Notes under the pieces: model-generated
Seen by the model: the letters and a program-made list of their open reading frames with translations, nothing else
The model's database searches: none
What the model was told of the DNA's origin: nothing
Shown here: one piece after another, positions 57,101 through 63,845 of the stretch
Position numbering within the stretch: the stretch's first letter is position 1
How the letters are laid out: each line of letters begins with the position of its first letter
Translations under genes and position numbers: made by a program
NCBI GenBank assembly: GCA_030998015.1
Contig: JARWMV010000086.1
Location: 1 to 64,000, forward strand
Source of the DNA: Ceratorhiza oryzae-sativae
Taxonomy: Eukaryota > Basidiomycota > Agaricomycetes > Cantharellales > Ceratobasidiaceae
Length of the DNA stretch: 64,000 nt
Direction: 5' to 3'

Positions 57101-58893
57101 CGATTGCTCACGTTGGTTGGTGGGACAAGTCCCACCAGCAACTAACGCGCGCGGAAGTTTCAAAATTTTATCTCTTTTAACCCCTCTTTATCAACCACCC
57201 CTCTTTATCAACCACCCCTCTTTATCAACCACTTTTTTATTTTGTTTATTTCATTTATCACTTCTTTATACCCTTTCTTAGTGACTTGAAATTTTTAAGT
57301 ATAAAAGAGTTAGACTTTCAAGATTGGAGAAAAGGGGTTGAAGTTCTAGTTAGAGGTCTACACTTAACAACCATGGGTAAAAACTTTTTATTAGAACTAA
57401 TATCCGGAATGAATCGGGGTCGGACATTTTCCCCAGTTGACCCCCCAAACTGATGCAGCTATGCTGCATTGTTTGGGGGGGTAATGGCACTAGGGCCATT
57501 GCAATCATTGGGGGTCTACTGCCTCTAATATCGATATATTAAGTCTACCTCCTTTATATGAATTTTCAGATCAAGGTGCCCGCCGGCGTTAGAGGGAATC
57601 CTAAAGATTCCCTCGTAGAAAATGACGACCGTTCGTCATTTTCAGCCGGCGGCTAAATATCGATATTATGCCGCGCACTAGCAATCGCAAACGGTTGCGA
57701 TTGCTCACGTTGGTTGGTGGGACAAGTCCCACCAGCAACTAACGCGCGCGGGAGTTATATCTAATAAACAATGGGTTACAAGTGCTAAATTTTTCATGTT
57801 AACACCATATTTTGAAAGTAAAGAAACACTTGCTTTGAGTTCACAAACAGATTCTATGAAACCTCTATATTTTTCAAGTAAATCTGAGCTATGTGCTTTT
57901 TTTGGTCTATCCGATGTGACAATTTACAAATTCATTAATAGTGGTGCCCCTTTATTTAACCCCAAGGAAAAAAGTTCCGCCGGCGTTAGAGGGAATCCTA
58001 AAGATTCCCTCGTAGAAAATGACGACCGTTCGTCATTTTCAGCCGGCGGCTAAATATCGATATTATGCCGCGCACTAGCAATCGCAAACGGTTGCGATTG
58101 CTCACGTTGGTTGGTGGGACAAGTCCCACCAGCAACTAACGCGCGCGGACTATCACTAAAATTTATTAATTCCCCTGGACTGGGGCCTCGCAGAACACGA
58201 ATCGAATCAAAACCATTTTTTAGAAGAAGTATTTATTAAAATGCACTCGGACAATTATATCCCAGCAAATCCAATGTCTACTCCAGCCTCAATTGTTCCT
58301 GAGTGGTAAGTAAAGATGCCACGCTTAAGAGTAATCTTATGAAAAATTAACTTTACTATTTGTTGGAAAATCCTAAAGATGTTAATATTTAATTCTAAAT
58401 AAAAACTTAACAATGTAACAATGGATAATCAACAGGGAACAAAGTTATACTTACATACAATAATAAATGCAAAATTGTTGTTACAGTTTAATAGTAGTAC
58501 CCTAAGAGACTATACGTAAAGCTCCTTCCCTCCGCGCTCTTTGATCGCCCGCAGGGCGGCCTAAGCGCGGAGGGCTCCACTAATCGATGATTTGCGAAGG
58601 CAAATCTACACCCTGCCTAGAGAACTGCGCTTTAGCGCACGTCTTGGCAGGGGTATCGATTAGGGGAATTGTAAATTGAGGATGAAGAAATAGTCCAGCC
58701 ATTTTATTAACAAAAATGGATAATATATAATTTCCAACTCTCTGATCGCGCCTTTAGGCGCGGCCTAAGCGCTGAGGACTCCTAAATTGGGGGTGATTTG
58801 CGCAGGCAAATCTACACCCCCAATTTGGGGTTATATTATAAATGTGATCTTTTACCTTACTATGCAATTTTACGATCTATCCCTAACAAATTA
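39160..58893 (+). CDS. cob: cob, apocytochrome b (9 exons, 3' end not found)
   Basis: Core haem protein of complex III, inner membrane. Exons: 39160-39552 ([11 protein letters not shown]..., [20 protein letters not shown] with b-haem histidines), 41521-41556 ([12 protein letters not shown]), 43169-43229 ([20 protein letters not shown]), 44851-44873 (IWGGFSV), 46695-46781 ([21 protein letters not shown] with the second His pair), 50939-50965 (LHQHGSSNP), 53017-53145 ([10 protein letters not shown] to FYMPNVLG), 58244-58307 ([20 protein letters not shown]) and 58847-58893 ([15 protein letters not shown]). They total 867 nt, 289 codons in one frame. The PEWY quinone-site motif is split by intron 8 inside the Tyr codon. 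About 100 C-terminal codons were not found before 64000. No mini-element lies in an exon. Confidence 0.93.
39553..41520 (+). other. cob intron 1 (group I, after nt 393)
   Basis: T|intron...G boundaries. Core 39895-40015: AAAACGGTC, AAGACCGTCGG, GATCGCTACAGACTGGGTCA and TGCTTAATGTACAGTCGAAA. Contains an E hairpin (about 39685-39730) and a HEG after the core. Confidence 0.85.
40070..41484 (+). CDS. LAGLIDADG endonuclease of cob intron 1, one frameshift near the end
   Basis: Two-motif LAGLIDADG protein: first motif [14 protein letters not shown] (about 40290), second [15 protein letters not shown] (about 40735). A G hairpin (about 40180-40221) is read through in frame near the N-terminus ([15 protein letters not shown]). 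The open frame stops at 41371, but the next frame continues [18 protein letters not shown] and [11 protein letters not shown] to 41484, a NUMOD1-like tail. The slip lies at CTTACACAAAAG near 41357 (an extra CA would explain it). Start is uncertain; 40070 is the first alternative start of the frame. Confidence 0.85.
41557..42280 (+). CDS. LAGLIDADG endonuclease of cob intron 2, fused to exon 2 but frameshifted
   Basis: From exon 2 the frame continues [18 protein letters not shown] and ends [10 protein letters not shown] at a TAA (41695). One frame over, [20 protein letters not shown] continues without a break to 42280, with GSILGD and [13 protein letters not shown] as motifs and YYKLNGYI at the end. 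Homologous proteins run through this point, so a one-base shift near 41692 is likely. Otherwise 189 residues from TTG 41711. Confidence 0.85.
42964..43104 (-). repeat. C element in cob intron 2
   Basis: Full length, just upstream of exon 3. Confidence 0.85.
43230..44131 (+). CDS. LAGLIDADG maturase/endonuclease fused to cob exon 3
   Basis: Reads in frame from exon 3 (GQDFVE) through [18 protein letters not shown] to the first motif [14 protein letters not shown] (about 43385) and second motif [14 protein letters not shown] (about 43810), ending LKFPQ-stop. Free of mini-elements and frameshifts, so probably the best preserved HEG in the window. Exon-fused ORFs of this type often act as intron maturases. 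Confidence 0.92.
44284..44439 (-). repeat. A element (156 bp, internal deletion)
   Basis: Lacks AAAGATTCCCTCGTAGAAAA-type sequence; cob intron 3. Confidence 0.9.
45111..45210 (+). repeat. E element in cob intron 4 HEG
   Basis: CAATGG precedes it and ends it. Leaving out 100 nt joins EYLQW to [11 protein letters not shown]. Confidence 0.9.
45297..45330 (+). repeat. short E module (34 bp) in cob intron 4 HEG
   Basis: AATGCAGCGTAGCTGCA hairpin. Without it IGMH joins RDLQLLHYL. Confidence 0.83.
45501..45672 (+). repeat. A element (172 bp) in cob intron 4 HEG
   Basis: Leaving out 171 nt joins KFQFA to RDTLQVRK. Confidence 0.92.
45729..45900 (+). repeat. A element (172 bp) in cob intron 4 HEG
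   Basis: Leaving out 170 nt joins VKPES to DVANDLL; the boundary differs by up to two C bases from other copies. Confidence 0.92.
46041..46254 (+). repeat. A element (214 bp) in cob intron 4 HEG
   Basis: Leaving out 213 nt joins RPYF to DQKYDAH. Confidence 0.92.
46408..46430 (+). repeat. single 23-bp unit in the cob intron 4 HEG
   Basis: One base differs from the array unit (CTGTG for CTATG). Leaving out exactly 23 bp joins NFIAHS to [14 protein letters not shown] in frame. Confidence 0.88.
47128..47268 (+). repeat. C element in cob intron 5
   Basis: Full length, before the HEG start. Confidence 0.85.
47682..47934 (-). mobile_element. B element with exchanged middle hairpin
   Basis: Left part as B; right part uses the CGGCTGAAATCTTGGG hairpin in place of the GTATTTATATATAAATAC hairpin. 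In the cob intron 5 HEG. Confidence 0.82.
48015..48155 (+). repeat. C element in cob intron 5 HEG
   Basis: Between GNTR and VTFATRTL. Confidence 0.85.
48268..48531 (-). repeat. compound E element in cob intron 5 HEG
   Basis: Several hairpins in a row, one the GTATTTATATATAAATAC type. Leaving it out with one CTG joins SLTA to VGLAYWF. The same block recurs at 27413-27680. Confidence 0.83.
48652..48792 (+). repeat. C element in cob intron 5
   Basis: Full length, with CGCC for CTCC at the inner joint. Confidence 0.85.
48832..48878. repeat. minimal A element (47 bp)
   Basis: Only the outer hairpin CCGCCGGCGTTAGAGGGAAT and its mirror; a perfect-looking palindrome. Confidence 0.9.
49133..49304 (+). 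repeat. A element (172 bp), cob intron 5
   Basis: Inside the same outer hairpin as the copy at 18152. Confidence 0.92.
49647..49818 (-). repeat. A element (172 bp) in nested cob intron 5 HEG
   Basis: Between LNTRF and the QGMLHQNYL block. Confidence 0.92.
49985..50193 (-). mobile_element. B' element in the nested cob intron 5 HEG
   Basis: ATTAT on both sides; without it the frame reads CFNYYDLFYL. Confidence 0.87.
51330..51501 (-). repeat. A element (172 bp) in cob intron 6 HEG
   Basis: Leaving it out joins DRINY to CNYVLVSSG. Confidence 0.92.
51727..51831 (+). repeat. E element in cob intron 6 HEG, flanked by AGTG
   Basis: AGTG at 51723-51726 and 51832-51835. Leaving out element plus one AGTG joins VTLTS to GNKWNIS. 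Confidence 0.9.
52468..52656 (-). mobile_element. truncated B element in cob intron 6
   Basis: Lacks its CCCCCGCTTAGGG end; runs into an E module. Confidence 0.78.
52738..52951 (-). repeat. A element (214 bp), cob intron 6
   Basis: Sixty-five bases before exon 7. Confidence 0.92.
53962..54133 (-). repeat. A element (172 bp), cob intron 7
   Basis: After the [12 protein letters not shown] stretch. Confidence 0.92.
54331..54539 (-). mobile_element. B' element in cob intron 7 HEG
   Basis: Between NFI and ISKTAAN, with ATT-rich flanks on both sides; in-frame join. Confidence 0.83.
55211..55306 (+). repeat. C element lacking its G module, cob intron 7
   Basis: 96 bp; the second hairpin closes directly as AAATCTACATCGATTGGCGG. 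Confidence 0.83.
55624..55795 (-). repeat. A element (172 bp) in nested cob intron 7 HEG
   Basis: Leaving it out joins QGILH to LMHLYDLF in frame. Confidence 0.92.
55895..56035 (-). repeat. C element in nested cob intron 7 HEG
   Basis: Without it NYS joins [12 protein letters not shown]. Confidence 0.87.
56129..56269 (-). repeat. C element, second copy in the same HEG
   Basis: Without it TNI joins [12 protein letters not shown]. Confidence 0.87.
56699..56925 (+). mobile_element. B element near the end of the nested cob intron 7 HEG
   Basis: Lies between ATGCTTCAAA and TCATAAGATAGGT; without it the HEG ends MLHKIGL. Confidence 0.85.
56983..57154 (-). repeat. A element (172 bp) after nested HEG
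   Basis: At the 3' edge of the nested HEG in cob intron 7. Confidence 0.92.
57180..57231. repeat. short tandem repeat, 3 x 17 bp
   Basis: Unit ACCCCTCTTTATCAACC, three copies, in AT-rich DNA just after an A element in cob intron 7. Confidence 0.85.
57580..57751 (-). repeat. A element (172 bp) in cob intron 7 HEG tail
   Basis: Between FSDQGA and GVISNKQWV. Confidence 0.92.
57977..58148 (-). repeat. A element (172 bp) in cob intron 7 HEG tail
   Basis: Between FNPKEKS and [10 protein letters not shown]. Confidence 0.92.
58528..58666 (+). repeat. C element in cob intron 8
   Basis: Inserted in the intron core loop after GACTATACGTAAAGCT. Confidence 0.83.
58734..58831 (+). repeat. D element in cob intron 8
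   Basis: The only full D seen outside the palindrome; lies 15 bases before exon 9. Confidence 0.85.
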
Positions 58894-59347
58894 AATCTTC
58901 TAGTGGTTTGTATAAATTTTACTGTATGCTTGGAAGTCTTGTAGTTTAAGTACTGTATTTCACAGTAAAAATCTTAAAACTTGTTTAAGATAACCAGCAA
59001 GTTTTTCATTACCGAGGTATTGCGAGCTCGGAATCAGGCGCCTCGTGCTTTGCTCGGTCAAAAAACTTCATAGACTATACGTAAAACTCTAGATTACAAA
59101 ATTTTCCTGGTTCAATCTTACGGACTGGTTAGTGCACAGCAATTGCCCAAATTTGAGAATTGCTGGTTCAATTTTTAGATAAGATATAGTCAATAAAGGC
59201 TGGAAGATTTTACGGAAATAGTATTTCTTATTTTAATCTATGCTCAAAATTCTGAATTTTCCAATTTCAATTCAACCGATAAAAACAATTTGTCTATCTC
59301 TTCTGCACGTGAGCAATTAAACCGATGTAAAAACGAACCGCCTTCTC

Positions 59348-59394
59348 CCGCGCGCGTTAGAGGGAATCTTTCAGATTCCCTCTAACGCCGGCGG
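59348..59394. repeat. minimal A element (47 bp)
   Basis: Outer hairpin only, flanked by CCTTCTC/GAGAAGG, which extends the palindrome. Confidence 0.9.
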
Positions 59395-59523
59395 GAGAAG
59401 GAGTTCCTGCGAATTTCAAATTACCTCCTAATTTTAATCCGGAAGAGTTTCGTTTAGTAGCAAATGGATTTTTCCAAGCTGAAGGACATATTTCTTGTAG
59501 AATTAGAGGTAATAACTTTATGC

Positions 59524-59736
59524 CCGCCGGCGTTAGGGGAATCCTCAGTTGAGGTAGCCTTGACCATGAGTCCAGGCTACCTCACATAAAGATTCCCTCG
59601 TAGAAAATGACGACCGTTCGTCATTTTCAGCCGGCGGCTAAATATCGATATTATGCCGCGCACTAGCAATCGCAAACGGTTGCGATTGCTCACGTTGGTT
59701 GGTGGGACAAGTCCCACCAGCAACTAACGCGCGCGG
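59524..59736 (-). repeat. A element (213 bp) in cob intron 9 HEG
   Basis: Intermediate form. Confidence 0.92.
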
Positions 59737-59904
59737 GCTATTAATCAGAATCTATCACCTCAAAGTTTAGAATTTTTTCTAACTCTTTGGTATGTTTTAG
59801 GGCAAACAGGTACATTAGGCATAACTGTCAATAAACACGGGAAATTGGTTATACGGTTATCTTCTGAAAGTTGGGATACAATACTTAATTCCTATTCTAA
59901 ATAT

Positions 59905-60126
59905 CCGCCGGCGTTAGAGGGAATCCTCAGATGAGGTAGCCTTGACCATGAGTCTCATGGTCCAGGCTACCTCCCATAAAGATTCCCTCGTAGAAAATGA
60001 CGACCGTTCGTCATTTTCAGCCGGCGGCTAAATATCGATATTATGCCGCGCACTAGCAATCGCAAACGGTTGCGATTGCTCACGTTGGTTGGTGGGACAA
60101 GTCCCACCAGCAACTAACGCGCGCGG
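59905..60126 (-). repeat. A element (222 bp) in cob intron 9 HEG
   Basis: Followed at once by B'. Confidence 0.92.
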
Positions 60127-60336
60127 GCCCCCGCTCTATCGGCTAAAATCTTAGGTGTAACCCAAGATTTCAGCCGCCCTGCCTAGAGAACTGCGCTTTA
60201 GCGCACGTCTTGGCAGGGGTAATAAAGCGGAGGGTCAACGACCCGTGGGCATTGTTAACGAGGCCGCGTTCGCGGCGAGCCGCGCGCACGCCAGGGCCGC
60301 CTTGGCAAGCCAAGGCGTTCGCAGGCGTGCACGGGT
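60127..60336 (+). mobile_element. B' element in cob intron 9 HEG
   Basis: Directly follows an A element. Confidence 0.82.
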
Positions 60337-60585
60337 AATATTTATGGAGAAAAATTTATTGCTTTTCAAAAATTGTCAGACATACGACGTTTAACATCTA
60401 ATAATTTAAAATTAGATCCTTTTTCACTGGCTCTTGCTACACACATTGTTTATGACCTTTCAGCAGATGGAGTAAATAGAAAACTATCTTTATCGGAACA
60501 ATTAAATTTAATGAGTCTTAATTTAACTAATGTAAAACTTCCCACTTACACTGATAATTTGACTACCCCATCTATATTTTTTATT

Positions 60586-60749
60586 ACCCGTGCACGCCTG
60601 CGAACGCCTTGGCTTGCCAAGGCGGCCCTGGCGTGCGCGCGGCTCGCCGCGAACGCGGCCTCGTTAACAATGCCCACGGGTCGTTGACCCTCCGCTTTAG
60701 CGGCTGAAATCTTGGGTTACACCTAAGATTTTAGCCGATAGAGCGGGGG
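60586..60749 (-). mobile_element. shortened B' element in cob intron 9 HEG
   Basis: Lacks the G hairpin found in other B' copies; ATT on both sides, and without it SIFFI joins IGFILGD. Confidence 0.84.
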
Positions 60750-60910
60750 CATTATAGGGTTTATTCTTGGTGACTGTAAATGGGGGGCTTAGCAGTACCC
60801 CGCTAATCGATACCCCTGCCAAGACGTGCGCTAAAGCGCAGTTCTCTAGGCAGGGCGGCTGAAATCTTGGGTTACACCTAAGATTTTAGCCGATAGAGCG
60901 GGGGCATTAT

Positions 60911-60944
60911 CCGCCTCCTGGATCTCTAGAGATCCAGGGAGCGG
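60911..60944 (+). repeat. H element inside the cob intron 9 HEG region
   Basis: Identical to the cox3 copy and in the same orientation; it follows a B'-type end GGGGGCATTAT. Confidence 0.88.
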
Positions 60945-61132
60945 AGTTATCCTAACAAACGACTTCAATAAACATTTATGAGCTTGAAATTGGGCGAGAT
61001 GTTGAGTCTTGGTTTAGGGATTCTCACGATGGACAATTGAAATGTATCCATCGTTACGGAATTGTTCTTCGGGTAAAATTATTAGTCATTTTGGTGAAAC
61101 ACCATAAGAAGTTATACTTAATGGAGGAAATT

Positions 61133-62120
61133 CGGACCTAAAAAAGTTTAATTTTAATTAATACTTCCTATAAATTAATTCCAGCCTAAAATTTTATTTA
61201 ACGCTTAATCTATGTTTTATAAACCGTCTTTGTTAAGCTTTTTAATTTAAATCAAATATTCACCCTAAAAAGAATAAAAGAGAAGGTAAGTAATTTTATC
61301 TATTTACCTATTTTACCATACTCCACTAACTACCCCATTTTGACGGCACGGTTGTTTTTGCGCTGTGGACTCCGACTAAAGTAGGCGTTTCTACTGACCC
61401 CCAAACATGTGCAGCTACGCTGCATTGTTTGGTGGGCAGCAACCCATTTCCACTGGGCCCCCCCCAATGACTTACAGCATGTTGGGGGGGGTAGAGGATG
61501 TGCCGCGCGCGTTAGTTGCTGGTGGGACTTGTCCCACCAACCAACGTAAGCAATCGCAACCGTTTGCGATTGCTAGTGCGCGGAATAATATCGATATTTA
61601 GCCGCCGGCTGAAAATGACGAGTGGTCGTCATTTTCTACGAGGGAATCTTTCAGATTCCCTCTAACGCCGGCGGGAGATCACTCTCTGACACTCGAGAAT
61701 GCATGTAGATTTGGCGTCCCATCAATGGGACACCAAATCATGCACTCTCGGCCGCGCCGGCCGCGCTGGGGACGCCCGAAATGCGATTTCCAAAAACACC
61801 CCCAAACATGTGCAGCTACGCTGCATTGTTTGGGGGTGGTTTTGGGCCCTAGTGCCCCCCAAACATGTGCAGCTACGCTGCATTGTTTGGGGGGCATCCA
61901 CCCCCCAAATGAAGCAATTACGGGGCCTCTAAAATAGCTTTGCTATTTTAAGTGGCCCCTAATTGCATCATTGGGGGTCTACGGGCACAAGGATTCCTAT
62001 GGAATCCTTCCATGCAAGATTTATAAAATCTTGCTGGACCGAAACCATTCGGGCGGTCCCAACGCGACGGTATGATATACCTTTAATATGTTAGTCTTAT
62101 AATATGTATTTATTTTAACA
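61133..62120. other. gene-free stretch before the last HEG
   Basis: AT-rich to about 61320, then hairpins: E (61396-61437), A (61503-61674), a compound GC hairpin shared with 56436-56577 (61690-61795, split by E at 61796), E (61856-61905) and K (62008-62041). 62070-62110 (TATGATATACCTTTAA...TTAGTCTTATAA) repeats 55417-55466, both just upstream of PADDK-type HEGs; it may be an intron core piece. Confidence 0.65.
61503..61674 (+). repeat. A element (172 bp, point-mutated)
   Basis: Several substitutions, so this is an older or diverging copy, for example ACGAGTGGTCGT for ACGAACGGTCGT. Confidence 0.9.
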
Positions 62121-62355
62121 ATGTTTTATTTAATATCTTCTCTTCGAATATTTCTTTTTTTAATTCTACTTTGTGCCACGGCATTTTTATTCTATATGGA
62201 TTGTATTCAGTCAATTGGATTTGAAATGGCTATCTTTAGTGGACTATTATTTAGTTCTGCAGTTCCCATTAACCCCGCTGATGATAAACGCCACCGCTTA
62301 ACTAATAAGGAAAAAGAACAATTTACTCTTTCTCAAAAACTAACAGAAATTGCCG

Positions 62356-62454
62356 TTGACCCCCCAAACTGATGCAGCTATGCTGCATTGTTTGGGGGGG
62401 TAATGGCACTCCCAATACGCTGGCCCGTAGGGCTTGGTAACGCATTGGGAGGCC
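62356..62454 (+). repeat. E element in the last HEG, flanked by GTTG
   Basis: CCGTTG on both sides. Leaving it out leaves a one-base mismatch between IAV and LILGDL, so this join is not exact. Confidence 0.83.
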
Positions 62455-62670
62455 GTTGGCTTATTCTAGGCGATCTTAATATTGAGAAACAAAAAGGTGG
62501 TGTCAATGCACGATTACGGTTTGAACAAGGAGTTATTCACAAAGAATATTTGTTCCACCTTTATTCTATATTTCAAGAATATTGTTCTCAAGTTCCAATG
62601 ATACAGACACATAATCCTCTATCAAACAATAAAACAGGGAAAATACATTATAGTATAAGATTCAAAACTC

Positions 62671-62842
62671 CCGCCGGCGTTAGAGGGAATCCTAAAGATT
62701 CCCTCGTAGAAAATGACGACCGTTCGTCATTTTCAGCCGGCGGCTAAATATCGATATTATGCCGCGCACTAGCAATCGCAAACGGTTGCGATTGCTCACG
62801 TTGGTTGGTGGGACAAGTCCCACCAGCAACTAACGCGCGCGG
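62671..62842 (-). repeat. A element (172 bp) in the last HEG
   Basis: Between IRFKT and PCFNELY; leaving it out leaves a short gap and frame change, so the join is not exact here. Confidence 0.92.
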
Positions 62843-62944
62843 ACCTTGTTTTAATGAGCTTTACAATCTATTTTACCTTGATGGTAAAAAAATAGTTCCA
62901 TTAATTATTGCAGAATTATTAACGCCACTAGGATTAGCCTACTG

Positions 62945-63066
62945 CCCCCCAAACATGTGCAGCTACGCTGCATTGTTTGAGGGGCATCCGCCCCCCAATA
63001 AGGTAATGGCCCCCCCAATACGTTTGTGACGCATTGGGAGGCCATTGCCTTGTTGGGGGTCTACTG
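62945..63066 (+). repeat. compound E element in the last HEG, flanked by CTACTG
   Basis: CTACTG at 62939-62944 and at its end. Leaving out 122 nt joins GLAY to WICDDGSF, inside a catalytic motif. Confidence 0.9.
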
Positions 63067-63284
63067 GATTTGTGATGATGGTTCTTTTTGTAGAACTTAC
63101 CATGTAGTAATATTAAATACTCAAGGTTTCACAAAGGAAGAAGTTGAACTTTTAGCCAAAACTCTGAATGAGAAATGGGATCTCAAATGCACTATTAACA
63201 AAGACGGTAACGGTTACATAATACGAATTCCAAAAAAATCATTACCTATTTTACATTCCTTATTAGGATCCACAATGCCAACTA

Positions 63285-63425
63285 CCCTCCGCGCTCTTTG
63301 ATCGCCCGCAGGGCGGCCTAAGCGCGGAGGGCTCCACTAATCGATGATTTGCGAAGGCAAATCTACACCCTGCCTAGAGAACTGCGCTTTAGCGCACGTC
63401 TTGGCAGGGGTATCGATTAGCGGGG
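63285..63425 (+). repeat. C element in the last HEG
   Basis: Without it MPT joins MML in frame. Confidence 0.87.
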
Positions 63426-63437
63426 TGATGCTTCAAA

Positions 63438-63665
63438 CCCCCGCTTAGGGTCAACCAGCATTGTATTTATATATAAATACATGCTGTTGACCCGAGGGGT
63501 TTGGTTATCGAGGCCGCGTTCGCGGCGAGGTATTGCGAGGTACCCTGGAACTTTCAGTTCCAGGGTACCTCGGAATCAGACGCCGCGCGCACGCCAGGGC
63601 CGACTTGGCTTGATTATTGACCTTAAGGTCAATATGAGCCAAGGCGTTCGCAGGCGTGCACGGGT
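63438..63665 (+). mobile_element. B element in the last HEG
   Basis: Same site as the copies at 16377 and 56699 (ATGCTTC before it), followed by an A element. Confidence 0.85.
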
Positions 63666-63666
63666 C

Positions 63667-63838
63667 CCGCCGGCGTTAGAGGGAATCCTAAAGATTCCCT
63701 CGTAGAAAATGACGACCGTTCGTCATTTTCAGCCGGCGGCTAAATATCGATATTATGCCGCGCACTAGCAATCGCAAACGGTTGCGATTGCTCACGTTGG
63801 TTGGTGGGACAAGTCCCACCAGCAACTAACGCGCGCGG
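63667..63838 (-). repeat. A element (172 bp) at the end of the last HEG
   Basis: Followed by GTCTTTAA, the last codons of the HEG. Confidence 0.92.
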
Positions 63839-63845
63839 GTCTTTA

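Larger units (their letters stand above)
53879..58232 (+). pseudogene. LAGLIDADG HEG of cob intron 7, split in two
   Basis: N part: A (53962), [10 protein letters not shown] (motif, 54304), B' (54331), [20 protein letters not shown] (about 54600-54684), [53 protein letters not shown] part from about 57285: [50 protein letters not shown] (57580), [40 protein letters not shown] (NUMOD1-like), A (57977), [20 protein letters not shown] to 58238. The order matches two halves of one protein. Confidence 0.75.
53146..58243 (+). other. cob intron 7 (group I, about 5.1 kb)
   Basis: TTAGGT|...ATG|CACTCGG. Core: TATATGCTGGAACGAC (53174), TATCAGCAGATA (53244), CAGAGACTGTACACG (53322) and AGATACAGTCCG (53371). 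After the core comes a structured motif (53460-53830) shared with 37456 and 38600, then a LAGLIDADG_1-type HEG interrupted by a PADDK-type HEG. Confidence 0.78.
58308..58846 (+). other. cob intron 8 (small group I, no ORF)
   Basis: GAGTGGT|...TGTG|ATCTTTTACC. Complete core: TTTGTTGGAAAATCC, GATAATCAACAGGGAAC, AAGAGACTATACGTAAAG and AAGAAATAGTCCAGCC. Carries a C element (58528-58666) and a D element (58734-58831). Confidence 0.87.
58894..61132 (+). other. cob intron 9 (group I; 3' end not found)
   Basis: Core 58925-59190: GTATGCTTGGAAGTC, GATAACCAGCAAG, TAGACTATACGTAAAAC and AAGATATAGTCAA. It holds a HEG. The downstream exon (cob after NKL) was not found, so the intron end is unknown and may lie beyond the window. 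Confidence 0.7.
59217..61132 (+). pseudogene. LAGLIDADG HEG of cob intron 9, fragmented
   Basis: ANFKLPPNFNPEEFRLVANG, FFQAEGHISCRIRGNNF (first motif), A (59524), AINQNLSPQSLEFFLTLWYV, LGQTGTLGITVNKHGKLVIR, A (59905), B' (60127), IYGEKFIAFQKLSDIRRLTS, DPFSLALATHIVYDLSADGV, LPTYTDNLTTPSIFFI, B' (60586), IGFILGDCKWGA (second motif), then C/B'-type hairpin and H (60911). A last open stretch at 60981-61132 (YELEIGRDVESWFRDSHDGQ...) is not recognised and may be its tail. Confidence 0.72.
62121..63845 (+). pseudogene. PADDK-type LAGLIDADG HEG, most complete copy
   Basis: A hydrophobic N-terminus with a likely membrane-like stretch (LRIFLFLILLCATAFLFYMD), AVPINPADDKRHRLTNKEKE, LTEIAV, E (62356-62454), LILGDLNIEKQKGGVNARLR (first motif), EYLFHLYSIFQEYCSQVP, GKIHYSIRFKT, A (62671), PCFNELYNLFYLDGKKIVPL, ELLTPLGLAY, E (62945-63066), WICDDGSFCRTYHVVILN (second motif), EEVELLAKTLNEKWDLKCTI, GYIIRIPKKSLPILHSLL, MPT, C (63285-63425), MML, B (63438), A (63667), GL-stop at 63845. 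The second E and the C rejoin exactly; the first E and the A leave a one-base mismatch. Confidence 0.85.
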
